From NCBI GenBank assembly GCA_049325275.1, contig JBMOLU010000073.1, positions 62,001-126,000 of the forward strand: a stretch of 64,000 bases of DNA, given 5' to 3'. The translations under genes and the position numbers were made by a program. Positions 19,665 through 28,903 of the stretch are shown here, piece after piece; position 1 is the first letter of the stretch, and every line of letters begins with the position of its first letter. Source of the stretch: CAIQJJ01 sp049325275 (GTDB taxonomy: Bacteria > Chloroflexota > Anaerolineae > Anaerolineales > UBA4823). The notes under the pieces are model-generated. The model had not been told where the DNA came from and made no database searches. It was given only the letters and a program-made list of their open reading frames with translations.

Positions 19665-21524
19665 TTAAGGCATAAGGGCGCAACGGAAACCGACACCGTT
19701 CATGCGCTCGTCAGCGCCATTCCAGTCACGATACGAAGTTTGCAGCGCCAGGTACGTACTTCCCCAATACCCGCCGCGAATTACGCGGTAGTAACCGTTC
19801 ACAGGCCCGGGAGGCTCAACTTGTGGGGATGTCTGGTAGTAATCTGCCGCATAGCGATCGTTGATCCACTCCGCGACATTGCCGGCCAAATCGAATACAC
19901 CCCAACGATTCGACCCTTGCGGCAAGCTTCCCACTTCAACGGGTGCGTTCCCACAACCCGAAAAACGCGCTTTGCTACAATCTGGCGCATCGTTTCCCCA
20001 CGGAAAGCGGCGGCTATCGGCGCCTTTGGCGGCATGCTCCCATTGCGCCTCGGTTGGTAAATCTCGGCCTACCCACGTACAATAGGCCTTGGCGCCATAC
20101 CAGGATACGTTCATAATGGGATAGTTTTCTTTTCCAGGCAGTATCTGCCACACGCCATCTTTTTCAAACACCGAGAGAAAAGGATCGATTGGATCGAGCC
20201 AGGTTGTTCCGCCTTCCCTTTTGTTCCCTGCGGCATTCAAAAAACGAACAAACATTTCGTTCGTAACTTCCGTACGGTCCAGCCAGTAACCACGAAGCGA
20301 AACGCTGTGCACCGGGCTTTCATCCAGGCCTCCTGATTCCGAACCCATATCGAACGTTCCTGCGGGGATGTATACCAGTTCCATGCCATCCACGTCGGAA
20401 ATCATCGTCCCACCAGCCTGGTTTACATTAACCATTGGAACAGTTGGCGCAACGAAGGGCTTTGCCGCGCCGCTTGCAGGGGATTGTGTGATCTCACGAC
20501 GAATCATATCTAGAACTTGCAGCGCCGTCAAATTACGCACTTGCATCCCATAGGCCAGGTAACCGGGGTCAGAAAAATCCGTGTAGGATTTCGTCGGTGC
20601 AAACGTAAGATGATCGGAACTGCGTAAGCCATGCTGGGGCAGGGGCTGAACCGCAAGCCAGAAATTCCACAGCGGGAGTTCATATTCCAGCGCCAAGCGA
20701 GATGTGACGTAATTAATATAATGATTCCCTTCGTCATTATCCGCTTTTGTACTGAGAATCGGGATAACGCCCTGGTCGATACTGTGCTCGATGATGCGGC
20801 GCAACCGGCCTTCAAATGTGGAAGGGTCTTGTTTTACATCGTACGCTTCATTGGTGCCCAGGGAAATGAGCGCGAAGCTTGGATGATGGTGCCGCAGCTC
20901 ACAGTCGAGAGGAGTCTCGTTGCTGAAGCAAGACTTCCAATCCGACCAGAGCGAAGCCAAGACGCCTGCTGTACTCGAACCCTTTTTGGCGGCCAGGCTC
21001 GAGCGGGAAAACGAACCCGCAAAGTAATCGATGGTTGGTTGAAGATAGGTATACTCACCCAGATCATATACGCTCTGCCCGAGATCGTAATCTGCAAGGA
21101 AATAGGGGTTGGTACTATGACAGTCTCCGACTTTGGAAAACGCATTTGGGTTATTCCCCATCTCCAACCCACGCTGGTAAATCGTACGCACCCGTTCACT
21201 GATCCCCGTCGGCACGACCGGCAATTCCTGCCAGAAATCGGGAGATGGCGTCGCAGTTACGGTAACGCCAACCTCGGTAACGGTGCTTGTCGCAAGTGTG
21301 CTCACCACCTCCGGGTTGGGTGCGGCCAGAGAAGGAACAGACTCGGCGCCCGTAGCCGTCGGAATCGGCAGCGTTATCTGAGAAGGTGTGGGCTTAGCAG
21401 TGGCAGCGGCGATCACCGTCACTTCGGTCGGATTTATCGCCGCTTCTGGTACAGAGTGGCTGCAAGAGATCAGTGTTACGGCAGCCGAAATCAAAGCAAT
21501 GATTGTTTTACGGGTAATTTTCAT
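19665..21524 (-). CDS. Lipoprotein fusing SGNH-hydrolase-like and FGE-sulfatase-like domains
   Basis: A 619-residue predicted lipoprotein (MKITRK start, lipobox Cys C21), then a Pro/Thr linker. Residues about 105-345 look like an SGNH/GDSL hydrolase domain, but the GDS nucleophile motif reads KVGDCH (C135 for Ser) and the DxxH block reads SSDHLTF. G223-T224-N225 keeps the GxN oxyanion block. Residues about 380-619 are an FGE-sulfatase (SUMF1) domain: MELVYIPAGTFDMGS, LDRTEVTNEMF, DLPTEAQWEHAAKG, GNVAEWIND, VIRGGYWG, GVGFRC. The paired active-site cysteines of true formylglycine-generating enzymes are absent. It is probably a binding or remodelling protein, not a sulfatase activator. In-frame ATGs at 21542 and 21584 are alternatives. 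Confidence 0.78.
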   Translation of the reverse strand: MKITRKTIIALISAAVTLISCSHSVPEAAINPTEVTVIAAATAKPTPSQITLPIPTATGAESVPSLAAPNPEVVSTLATSTVTEVGVTVTATPSPDFWQELPVVPTGISERVRTIYQRGLEMGNNPNAFSKVGDCHSTNPYFLADYDLGQSVYDLGEYTYLQPTIDYFAGSFSRSSLAAKKGSSTAGVLASLWSDWKSCFSNETPLDCELRHHHPSFALISLGTNEAYDVKQDPSTFEGRLRRIIEHSIDQGVIPILSTKADNDEGNHYINYVTSRLALEYELPLWNFWLAVQPLPQHGLRSSDHLTFAPTKSYTDFSDPGYLAYGMQVRNLTALQVLDMIRREITQSPASGAAKPFVAPTVPMVNVNQAGGTMISDVDGMELVYIPAGTFDMGSESGGLDESPVHSVSLRGYWLDRTEVTNEMFVRFLNAAGNKREGGTTWLDPIDPFLSVFEKDGVWQILPGKENYPIMNVSWYGAKAYCTWVGRDLPTEAQWEHAAKGADSRRFPWGNDAPDCSKARFSGCGNAPVEVGSLPQGSNRWGVFDLAGNVAEWINDRYAADYYQTSPQVEPPGPVNGYYRVIRGGYWGSTYLALQTSYRDWNGADERMNGVGFRCALMP

Positions 21525-21665
21525 TTTTCCACAAGCTTTCATGCCTACAGCGTGGGTGATCATTGTGCTCTTCGATTTTTTCATCTTGGCGGTTTTCAAG
21601 GGACATGAACTTCCCCAATTCAAAATACTGATATTTCGTAATTTCACGCTAAACCCGGAAGACCC

Positions 21666-21754
21666 GTAACTTCTCAATAATGCGGTGTATGGAGTGTTTC
21701 GTGTTACTTTGCACGCACAAAACACTCCATACACCCTATTTTTTGAGAAGGTAC
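21666..21754. repeat. MITE-like 89-bp palindromic element
   Basis: The ends GTAACTTCTCAA (21666-21677) and TTGAGAAGGTAC (21743-21754) are inverted copies with 11 of 12 matches. Inside, GGTGTATGGAGTGTTT (21684-21699) pairs perfectly with 21720-21735 over 16 bp around a 20-base loop. No coding capacity and no clear target duplication. The same terminus occurs at 35314 and 52133. Confidence 0.6.
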
Positions 21755-21779
21755 GATATTTTTCAGTATAACATGAGGG

Positions 21780-21990
21780 CTCAATTTAATGTTCAAGCTC
21801 CTGGTAAGGCCACCTGGCCAGTTTCATGCGCGCCGAAACATGGTAAGATTATCTCAGTCAATGTCGCAGCATTCGAAGTGCTGGCAACACTCTCCGGGCG
21901 TAACGGAAGTTTGCAGTACCTGGCCTTTTCCCGGACGGCGCAACATTGGCCGCTGCCGATGGCACGATCCACTTTTGGAGCTTCCCATGA
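21780..21990 (+). pseudogene. Frameshifted WD40 remnant
   Basis: Frame one reads FEVLATLSGRNGSLQYLAF up to about 21930. After a one-base shift the next frame reads SPDGATLAAADGTIHFWSFP and stops at TGA 21988-21990. Joined, they are a single WD40 repeat with the typical AFSPDG and FW endings, so this is the 3' end of a decayed propeller gene with a frameshift in the CCCGG stretch. Its stop overlaps the ATG of the next gene. The part before 21850 is too degraded to assign. Confidence 0.6.
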
Positions 21991-23069
21991 CCATCTTGCA
22001 CCTCACCTCCTCTCAATTCAGTGAAAAAGAAAGCCTGCTCGTCGAACATGGCGAGCTAAAAGCCAGCACGTTCCGTTTCCCATCAGGAGTATGTGCACTG
22101 CGGCTCGAGAACTCGCTGGGAGAATTGATCGTGCTGCCCTTCCAGGGCCAGCATATCTGGGATGTCAGCCTTCGCGGCCGGCGGCTGACGATGAAATCGA
22201 TGTTCGACCAGCCCTACCCCACCCGCGAATTCCTGGCGACCTTCGGCGGCTTCTTGCAACACTGCGGGGCCACCGCCATGGGATCGCCCGGTCTGCACGA
22301 CACGCACCCGCTGCACGGAGAGCTGCCCAACGCCCCCTACGAAAGCGCTTATCTCGAAATCGGGTATGAAGCGAATAGCGAATACCTTGTCCTCGGCGGT
22401 CTGTACCGCCACGCGCGCGCCTTCACGGCCAACTACCTGGCCGAACCGCATCTGAAGCTTTTCGCTGCTTCGTCACGCTTCCGCGTGGGCATGAAGATCA
22501 CCAACCTGAAAGACACGCCCATGCCGCTGATGTATCTCGTTCACGTCAACTTCCGCCCGGTGGATAACGGCCGCCTGGTGTACAGCGCCCTGTGTGACCC
22601 CGAACACATGCGGGTGCGCACCGAACTGCCTTCGCACGCACCGCTGCAACCAGGTTACGCCGAATTCATCCAGGAACTGGCCGCTCATCCCGAAAAGCAT
22701 CTCGTTTTACAGCCCGGCCTGGCCTTCGACCCCGAAGTGGTCTTCTTCCCTGCCTATCAGACCGATGCAGACGGCTGGGCACACGCCATGCAGGTCCACC
22801 CCGATGGCAGCGCCGACTACATGCGCCACCGCCCCGCCGAATTGAACACCGGCGTGCGCTGGATCTGCCGTACGCCCGATCAGGACGCGCTGGGCTTCGA
22901 AGCCGGCACAGCCGGCGTTACCGGCTACACGGCCGAACGCCAAAAAGGCGCCGTAAGCGATCTACCCGGCAAGGCCGTCTTTTCCTGCGAGTACGAGATC
23001 GGGGTTCTCACCCGCGCCGAAGCACAGCAGCAGGAGCAGTCAATTCGCCAAATCACAGGCTGGCGATAA
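21987..23069 (+). CDS. DUF4432 / aldose-1-epimerase-like protein
   Basis: A 360-residue cytoplasmic protein of the DUF4432 type, related in fold to aldose 1-epimerases (galactose mutarotases). Features include LPFQGQHIWDVSLRGR near residue 55, GGFLQHCGATAMGSPG near residue 95, HGELPNAPYES near residue 115, and YLVHVNFRPVDNG near residue 190, giving His and Asp/Glu positions expected in a sugar-binding beta-sandwich. GGAG at 21977-21980 supports the ATG at 21987. The frame extends upstream to 21789 through the WD40 remnant, but that part is not WD40-like in this frame. The substrate is unknown; the nearby GH95, GH2 and GH10 genes fit a role in sugar metabolism. Confidence 0.75.
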   Translation: MTILHLTSSQFSEKESLLVEHGELKASTFRFPSGVCALRLENSLGELIVLPFQGQHIWDVSLRGRRLTMKSMFDQPYPTREFLATFGGFLQHCGATAMGSPGLHDTHPLHGELPNAPYESAYLEIGYEANSEYLVLGGLYRHARAFTANYLAEPHLKLFAASSRFRVGMKITNLKDTPMPLMYLVHVNFRPVDNGRLVYSALCDPEHMRVRTELPSHAPLQPGYAEFIQELAAHPEKHLVLQPGLAFDPEVVFFPAYQTDADGWAHAMQVHPDGSADYMRHRPAELNTGVRWICRTPDQDALGFEAGTAGVTGYTAERQKGAVSDLPGKAVFSCEYEIGVLTRAEAQQQEQSIRQITGWR

Positions 23070-23107
23070 TTCGCCCGTAATTCCGTACGCTTTCAAACGA
23101 GGAAACG

Positions 23108-23683
23108 ATGACAATTTCATGCGAAGAACTCTACGGTCCCCTGGTCGATTTCGCCGTCAACGTGCTCGCCCTGCGCGATGAAGCCACCGCCGGGCATAGC
23201 CACCGCGTGGCAAACTTGTGCGTGTCGCTCGGCCAAAAGATGGGCTTGGGCGACGAAGACCTGGTTACGCTGCGCATCGGCGGGCTGCTGCACGACATCG
23301 GAAAGCTCGGCGTTCCCGACGATATCCTGATGAAGCCCAATCCGCTCGACGGCATGGAATGGCAGATCATGCGCCAGCATCCCACCATCGGTGCGGCCTT
23401 GCTGAAAGATTTCCCCTGCTTCGAAACGATCATGGACATTGTAGAGATGCACCACGAACGCTGGGACGGCAGCGGCTACCCGCAAGGACTTTCCGGCGAA
23501 AACGTGCCGCTGCTGGCCCGCATTTGCGCCGTGGCCGAGGCCTTCGACGGGCTGCTCAGCGAGCAAGTGTACAAGCCGATCTGGTCGACCATGGATGTAC
23601 TCGAGGCCATGGAACTGCGTTCGGGAAAATCTTTCGACCCAGAAATCATCGCCGCACTCAGGCAACTCGCCAACGAGATATAA
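23108..23683 (+). CDS. Stand-alone HD-GYP domain protein
   Basis: A 191-residue protein consisting almost only of an HD-GYP domain, which hydrolyses cyclic di-GMP. HSHRVANL, LLHDIGKLGVPDDIL (HD), MRQHPTIGA, MHHERWDGSGYPQGL (HHExxDGxGYP) and ARICAVAEAFDGL (the usual D-FDA/AL region) are all present, so metal-binding and GYP residues look intact. There is no receiver, PAS or membrane domain, so regulation must come from a partner or from expression. It starts at ATG 23108 after GAGGAAACG. Confidence 0.88.
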   Translation: MTISCEELYGPLVDFAVNVLALRDEATAGHSHRVANLCVSLGQKMGLGDEDLVTLRIGGLLHDIGKLGVPDDILMKPNPLDGMEWQIMRQHPTIGAALLKDFPCFETIMDIVEMHHERWDGSGYPQGLSGENVPLLARICAVAEAFDGLLSEQVYKPIWSTMDVLEAMELRSGKSFDPEIIAALRQLANEI

Positions 23684-23708
23684 AACGCGCCGGAAAGCGT
23701 ACACTCGC

Positions 23709-25790
23709 ATGAACGGCACACACTCGCTCAAGTACTTTCTCGCGCCGCGCGGCGTCGCAGTCGTCGGCGCATCGAACAACCCCGCCAAGCTGGGTTATCG
23801 TCTGGCAGACAATCTCGTTCGCAGCGGCTACCGGGGAGCCATTCACTTCGTCAACCCCAAGGGCGGCTCGCTCCTGGAGCGCCCCGTTTACCCATCACTG
23901 GATGCGGTCCCTGACCCGGTCGACCTGGCAGCGCTGTTGATCCCGGCGGAAGCAACGTCGGAGGCCTTACGGCAGTGCGGGCAGCGCGGCATTGCGTGCG
24001 CCATCGTCCTTTCCGGTGGGTTTCGCGAAACCGGCCCCGCCGGAGAAGCCCTGGAGCGCGAATGCCTACAGGTGGCCAGACAGATGGGCATCCGCCTGCT
24101 CGGGCCGAACGGCGTCGGCGTGATCGACACCCACACACCTCTCAACGCCACCTTCCTGCCGCCGCCCGGCCCGCTGCCCGGGGAAGTGGCGATGCTCTCG
24201 CATTCGGGAGCGATTTGCGACATCGTCATCGACTGGTCGCGCACCCAGGGCCTGGGGCTTTCGCAGCTGATCAGCCTGGGGAACCAGGCCGATGTCACCG
24301 AAACCGACTTCCTGCCTATCCTGGCAAACGATCCGGATACCCATGTCATCGGCCTATACCTGGAAGGCCTGCAAGACGGGCGGCGCTTTGTGCAAGAAGC
24401 CCGGCGTGCCGCACGCCGAAAGCCGCTCGTCGCCATCAAAGTCGGGCACTCGGCCAGCGGGCAGCGAGCGGCATCGTCTCACACCGGGGCATTGGCCGGG
24501 CAGGATCACGCCTTCAGCGCCGCTTTTCGCCGGGCGGGTATCCTGCGCGCCACAAGCGACGAAGAATTGATCACCTGGCTCACCGCGCTGGCCTGGAGTC
24601 CGCTGCCGGCCGGCCGTAGCGTAGCCGTCCTGACCAATGCCGGCGGGCCGGGCGTGATCGCCAGCGACACCATCGAAGCCCACAGCCTGCAACTGGCCGA
24701 CCTGAGCGCCGCCACCCAGGCAGGCCTGGCGCACGGCCTGCCGCACGCGGCCAGCCTGGCAAACCCCGTCGACATGCTCGGTTCGGCCACCCCAGCGCAG
24801 TACGCAGCCTGCCTGCGCCTGCTGCTGGACGATGCCAACGTACACGCCGTGCTCTGCATCTTGCCGCCACCGCCGGTCGGCGATCCGGAAAGCTTTGCTG
24901 CGGCAATGATCGGAGTTTTGCAAAGCGGGGCCGACAAGCCGGTGGTCGTGGCCCTGATGGGCGGGGAATCCCTGGCCGAGGCCGCCAGGCGTTTCCGGGC
25001 AGCGCGCATCCCCAACTACCCTTACGCCGAACAGGCCGTGTCGGCGTTGGCCGTGCTGGCCCGGCGGACAGAGATTTTGCAGGAAAGCGAAACACCCGCC
25101 CCAGAATTGCCGGGGTTGAATCCGAAAAGCGTGCGGGAAGCGTTGGCGGCAGAAGCTCTGGAACCGGCCCACATCGTCGCCGCTTACGGCATCCAAATCC
25201 CCTCACAACAGTTGGCCACGTCGCCCGGCGAAGCTGCTGCGCTGGCGGTGGCAATGGGCTTTCCGGTGGCGCTCAAAGTCGTCTCGCCGGGCATCACACA
25301 CAAATCCGATGCCGGCGGCGTGCTGCTAGGGATCAACGACATCAGCGAGGTCGACAGTGGCTACACGCAAATCGTTACCAACGCCCGCCGCGCCCAACCT
25401 GAAGCGAACCTCGCAGGCGTGCTGGTGCAGAAGATGATCCCGCCCGGGCAGGAAGTCATCGTCGGGATGGTACGCGATCCGCAGTTCGGCCCCCTGCTGA
25501 TGTTCGGGTCGGGCGGTACGGAGGTGGAAGGGCTGGGCGATGTCACCTTCGAGCTGGCCCCACTCGACCGGCCGCAAGCCGCCGCTATGCTCGAACGCAC
25601 CTGGGCCGGGCGCAAGTTACGCGGCTACCGCAATCTGCCGCCGGCCGATGGTGAAGCCGTGATCGACGCCATCCTGCGGCTCTCACAGCTGGCGCTGGAC
25701 TTTCCGGAAATCGAAGAGATCGAGATCAACCCGCTGCGCGTGCTGGCAAAAGGCGCCGTTGCCGTCGACGTACGCGGCAAGGCGCAATAG
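23709..25790 (+). CDS. acdA: ADP-forming acetyl/acyl-CoA synthetase (fused alpha-beta)
   Basis: A 693-residue fusion of both ACD subunits. The N-terminal CoA-binding domain shows VAVVGASNNPAKLGYR; the ligase-CoA domain has SHSGAICD and the motif SSHTGALAGQDHAF containing the predicted phospho-His. The C-terminal ATP-grasp domain (from about residue 470) includes ALKVVSPGITHKSDAGGV and FGSGGTEVEGLGDV. The enzyme converts acetyl-CoA or acyl-CoA, ADP and phosphate into acid, CoA and ATP, giving substrate-level ATP, or runs in reverse. This is common in archaea and fermentative Chloroflexota. The frame extends to 23595 inside the HD-GYP gene; the ATG at 23709 matches the family N-terminus. Confidence 0.9.
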   Translation: MNGTHSLKYFLAPRGVAVVGASNNPAKLGYRLADNLVRSGYRGAIHFVNPKGGSLLERPVYPSLDAVPDPVDLAALLIPAEATSEALRQCGQRGIACAIVLSGGFRETGPAGEALERECLQVARQMGIRLLGPNGVGVIDTHTPLNATFLPPPGPLPGEVAMLSHSGAICDIVIDWSRTQGLGLSQLISLGNQADVTETDFLPILANDPDTHVIGLYLEGLQDGRRFVQEARRAARRKPLVAIKVGHSASGQRAASSHTGALAGQDHAFSAAFRRAGILRATSDEELITWLTALAWSPLPAGRSVAVLTNAGGPGVIASDTIEAHSLQLADLSAATQAGLAHGLPHAASLANPVDMLGSATPAQYAACLRLLLDDANVHAVLCILPPPPVGDPESFAAAMIGVLQSGADKPVVVALMGGESLAEAARRFRAARIPNYPYAEQAVSALAVLARRTEILQESETPAPELPGLNPKSVREALAAEALEPAHIVAAYGIQIPSQQLATSPGEAAALAVAMGFPVALKVVSPGITHKSDAGGVLLGINDISEVDSGYTQIVTNARRAQPEANLAGVLVQKMIPPGQEVIVGMVRDPQFGPLLMFGSGGTEVEGLGDVTFELAPLDRPQAAAMLERTWAGRKLRGYRNLPPADGEAVIDAILRLSQLALDFPEIEEIEINPLRVLAKGAVAVDVRGKAQ

Positions 25791-25843
25791 CAACTTTTTT
25801 CGCCCAAAACAAAGCACTCGCCAGATTTTATGCAAAGTGGGGG

Positions 25844-25849
25844 TATAAT
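25844..25849 (+). promoter_or_regulatory. -10 box giving a near-leaderless start
   Basis: TATAAT ends 11 bases before the ATG at 25861, so transcription would start about at the start codon. No ribosome-binding site fits in the gap. Confidence 0.6.
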
Positions 25850-25860
25850 TTGACGCATCC

Positions 25861-27636
25861 ATGCAACCCGTACAACCTGTCACCCTACAACCCTCGCAAA
25901 CCAAAACCCTGTGGCGCTGCTTTACATACCTGCGCCCGCACTGGAAGTTGAGCGCCGCCGCTTACCTGATGATGGTGTTGATTGATCTGATCAGCATGCT
26001 CAACCCGCAGTTGATCGGTTGGGCCATCGACAGGGCCATCCCGCAAGTCGCTCAAGGGAACAGCCGGGATTTGGCCCTGGCCGTCAGTGGGCTGCTGGCG
26101 CTGGTGATTGTCAAAGGCATCTTCACTTATTTTCAGGGAGTCTGGACGGAGATCGCCTCGCAAAACGTGGCCTACGATATGCGCAACGAACTTCAGCGCA
26201 AGATCACGCAGCTTTCGTTCTCCTTCCACGACCAGTCCGAGGCCGGCGATTTGCTGTCGCGCGCCATTCAAGATGTGGAACGCATCCGTTTCCTGACCGG
26301 GCGCGCCAGCTTCCGGGTGATCGAGGGAGCGTTCCTGATGGCCATCACCGCCGCCGTGCTGTTCTGGATGAACCCACGGCTGGCCCTCCTGGCCATGCTG
26401 GTGCTGCCGCTGCTGACGATCCAGTCGATTCGTTTTGGGCGCATCTTCCGCCCGCTCTCGGCGCAGATTCAAAAACAATTGGGCGTCCTGACGACGCGCA
26501 TCGAGCAGAACTTGCGCGGCGCACGCGTGGTCAAGACCTTCGCACAGGAGGACGCCGAAATCGAACGATTCGAGGTGGAAAACCGGCAGTGGTTCGATCT
26601 TGCGGCGTATTCGGCCCGCCTGCAGGCGATCAGTATGCCGCGCCTGCATCTGATCGCCAACCTGGCCAGCGTCGCCATTCTCTGGTATGGCGGCTCGCTG
26701 GTCATCGATCAGCAGATCACGCTCGGAGAACTGGTCGCTTTCACCACGTACGTGTCGCAGTTGGTCGGACCGGTGCGCTTCATCGGCATGATCCTGCCGG
26801 CGATCGCCATGGCCGGCGCTTCGGCCGAGCGCATCTTCGAGATTCTCGATACCGTACCCGACGTGAGCGAAGCGCCCGAAGCCAAAGAACTGGCGCTCGA
26901 ACGAGGCCACGTGCGCTTCGAGAACGTCTCGTTTTCGTACGGCCGGCACCGCGGCGTGCTGAAAGCGATCACCTTCGAGGCCCTGCCCAACCAAGTCGTT
27001 GCCCTGCTCGGCCCCACCGGATCGGGCAAGAGCAGCATCATCAACCTGATCCCGCGCTTCTACGATCCATCCGAAGGGTGCATCACGCTGGACGGCCAGG
27101 ACATCCGTACGGTGACGCTCAATTCGCTGCGCAGCCAGATCGGCATGGTGCTGCAAGAGACGACCCTGTTTGCCGCCTCGATTCGTGAAAACATCCAGTT
27201 TGGGCGGCCCGACGCCACCCAACAGGAGATCGAAGCCGCCGCCAAAGCCGCCCAGGCGCACGACTTTATCGCCAACATGCCGCATGGCTACAACACGGAA
27301 GTCGGTGAGCGCGGCGTCACCCTTTCCGGCGGGCAGAAGCAACGCCTGGCCATCGCCCGCGCCATCTTGACCGCGCCGCGCATCCTGATCCTCGACGACG
27401 CCACATCCAGCGTGGACAGCGAAACCGAGCACCTGATTCAGCAGGCCCTCGATCGGGTGATGGAAGCACGCACGACGTTCGTCATCGCCCACCGCCTGAG
27501 CACCGTGCAGCGCGCCGACCTGATTTTGGTGCTCGACAAGGGACGCGTGGTCGCACGCGGCAGGCACGACGAATTGTTGAAAAGTTCGGGGCTGTATCGC
27601 AATATTTACGAACAGCAACTGAAGAAATCTGCTTGA
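25861..27636 (+). CDS. ABC exporter half, degenerate-site subunit
   Basis: A 591-residue type IV ABC exporter half-transporter: six membrane helices (residues about 25-310), then the ATPase domain. Walker A is GPTGSGKSS (384-392), the signature LSGGQ is intact, and Walker B reads ILILDDATSSVD, where D513 replaces the catalytic Glu. This substitution marks the degenerate subunit of heterodimeric exporters. The second ABC gene at 28904 has the complementary set (Glu present, LSVGQ signature), so the two should pair. Likely exports a drug, lipid or peptide; the substrate is not deducible. It has a near-leaderless start. Confidence 0.9.
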   Translation: MQPVQPVTLQPSQTKTLWRCFTYLRPHWKLSAAAYLMMVLIDLISMLNPQLIGWAIDRAIPQVAQGNSRDLALAVSGLLALVIVKGIFTYFQGVWTEIASQNVAYDMRNELQRKITQLSFSFHDQSEAGDLLSRAIQDVERIRFLTGRASFRVIEGAFLMAITAAVLFWMNPRLALLAMLVLPLLTIQSIRFGRIFRPLSAQIQKQLGVLTTRIEQNLRGARVVKTFAQEDAEIERFEVENRQWFDLAAYSARLQAISMPRLHLIANLASVAILWYGGSLVIDQQITLGELVAFTTYVSQLVGPVRFIGMILPAIAMAGASAERIFEILDTVPDVSEAPEAKELALERGHVRFENVSFSYGRHRGVLKAITFEALPNQVVALLGPTGSGKSSIINLIPRFYDPSEGCITLDGQDIRTVTLNSLRSQIGMVLQETTLFAASIRENIQFGRPDATQQEIEAAAKAAQAHDFIANMPHGYNTEVGERGVTLSGGQKQRLAIARAILTAPRILILDDATSSVDSETEHLIQQALDRVMEARTTFVIAHRLSTVQRADLILVLDKGRVVARGRHDELLKSSGLYRNIYEQQLKKSA

Positions 27637-27641
27637 CTTAG

Positions 27642-27667
27642 GTTGCTGCGGTTGAAGTCGCAGCAAC
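27642..27667 (+). terminator. Intergenic hairpin after first ABC gene
   Basis: GTTGCTGCG (27642-27650) pairs with CGCAGCAAC (27659-27667) over 9 bp. Without a T-run it may be an attenuator or an mRNA processing/stability site between the ABC and MFS genes. Confidence 0.4.
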
Positions 27668-27708
27668 AAAGGCACAAAGCAAACTCGGACAAAGCCCTTC
27701 ATCCCTTC

Positions 27709-28902
27709 ATGCAGAAAACATCCCTCACCCTTCGCCTTGCCCTTATTTTCTCCGTCATGTTGATGGACATCATCGGCCTGCTGATCATCGCCCCGGTCGC
27801 GCCGTTTATCGTGCGCCGCTACAGCGACCAGGCGATCATGGTGACCATGATGACCGTCGTCTACGCCGCGGCGCAGTTCTTCGCCGCCCCGCTCTTCGGC
27901 AAACTGGGAGACCGCTACGGGCGCCGGCCGGTCCTGCTGATCACGGTGCTCGGCCAGGCCATCGGCTACGCGCTCTTCGGCGTCGGCGGGGCGCTGTGGC
28001 TCCTGCTGCTGTCACGCCTGATCGGCGGCATCACCGGCGGCAATCTGTCCACGGCCAGCGCGTACATCGCCGACGTTTCCAGGCCGGAAGAGCGTGCCAA
28101 GAACTTTACGCTGATCGGAGTAGCGTGGGGATTGGGATTGGTCCTCGGTCCGGCCCTGGGCGGCATACTCAGCCGTATCAGCATCGATGCGCCGGCCTAC
28201 ACCGCCGCCATCCTTTCGCTGCTCAACGTGATCTCGCTGTGGTATTTCCTGCCCGAATCGCTGCCGCCCGAACAACGCTCGAACGCCGCACTCACGCTGC
28301 GCGATCTCAACCCGGCTGCATCGATCCGCGATATGGCCTGCAAACCGGGGTTGGGCTGGCTGCTGATGATCACGGCCCTGTTCAACCTGGGCTTCAACGG
28401 CACCGGCAGCATCAACAGCCTGTACGTGGCCGACAAGTTCGACGCCCAGCCCAGCCAGGTCGGCTTGCTGCTGGCCTGCGGAGGCGTCATGTTGGCGTTC
28501 GTGCAATTTGCCCTGGTGCAGCGCGTGGTGCCGCGTTTTGGCGAACGAGGGGTCGCCATCACCAGCCTGCTCGGGCAGGTGATCGGGGTGCTGGGAATGC
28601 TGTACGCCCCTGAGCTGTGGATGCTTTACTTCGTTTACATGTTCAACAGCGCCTTCAGCGGTTTCACCTTCCCGACCCTGACCACGCTCAACACCAACCG
28701 CGTCCGGCACCAGGAAGTCGGCTTGCTGATGGGTGTGACCACGGCCATCGGCAGCCTGATGAATATCGCCGGGCCGATCACGGTGGGCATCATTTACGAC
28801 AAAATCGCCATCGGCGCCCCCTACTGGATGGCGATGATCCTTTTTGCGGTCGCTGCGTTGATGTTGACGCAAGCGGCCACTGCACCGCTGGAGAACAAAT
28901 AG
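27709..28902 (+). CDS. MFS transporter (TetA-like drug:H+ antiporter family)
   Basis: A 397-residue protein with 12 predicted membrane helices. The motif-A loop GKLGDRYGRRPVLL lies between helices 2 and 3, LSRLIGGITGGNLSTASAYIADV is the helix-4/5 region, and GVAWGLGLVLGPALGG is the antiporter motif C. These point to a proton-driven drug or metabolite efflux pump. It sits between two ABC exporter halves on the same strand, one base before the second. The frame reaches 27643, but the first 22 codons look non-native. Confidence 0.88.
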   Translation: MQKTSLTLRLALIFSVMLMDIIGLLIIAPVAPFIVRRYSDQAIMVTMMTVVYAAAQFFAAPLFGKLGDRYGRRPVLLITVLGQAIGYALFGVGGALWLLLLSRLIGGITGGNLSTASAYIADVSRPEERAKNFTLIGVAWGLGLVLGPALGGILSRISIDAPAYTAAILSLLNVISLWYFLPESLPPEQRSNAALTLRDLNPAASIRDMACKPGLGWLLMITALFNLGFNGTGSINSLYVADKFDAQPSQVGLLLACGGVMLAFVQFALVQRVVPRFGERGVAITSLLGQVIGVLGMLYAPELWMLYFVYMFNSAFSGFTFPTLTTLNTNRVRHQEVGLLMGVTTAIGSLMNIAGPITVGIIYDKIAIGAPYWMAMILFAVAALMLTQAATAPLENK

Positions 28903-28903
28903 C

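Noticed and set aside
19665..21524. Formylglycine-generating enzyme activating a sulfatase
   Set aside because: The paired active-site Cys are missing and no sulfatase gene is nearby.
25885..27702. A 605-residue leftward open frame
   Set aside because: It is the antisense of the ABC exporter gene, His/Gln/Gly-rich, with no domain; a shadow caused by high G+C.
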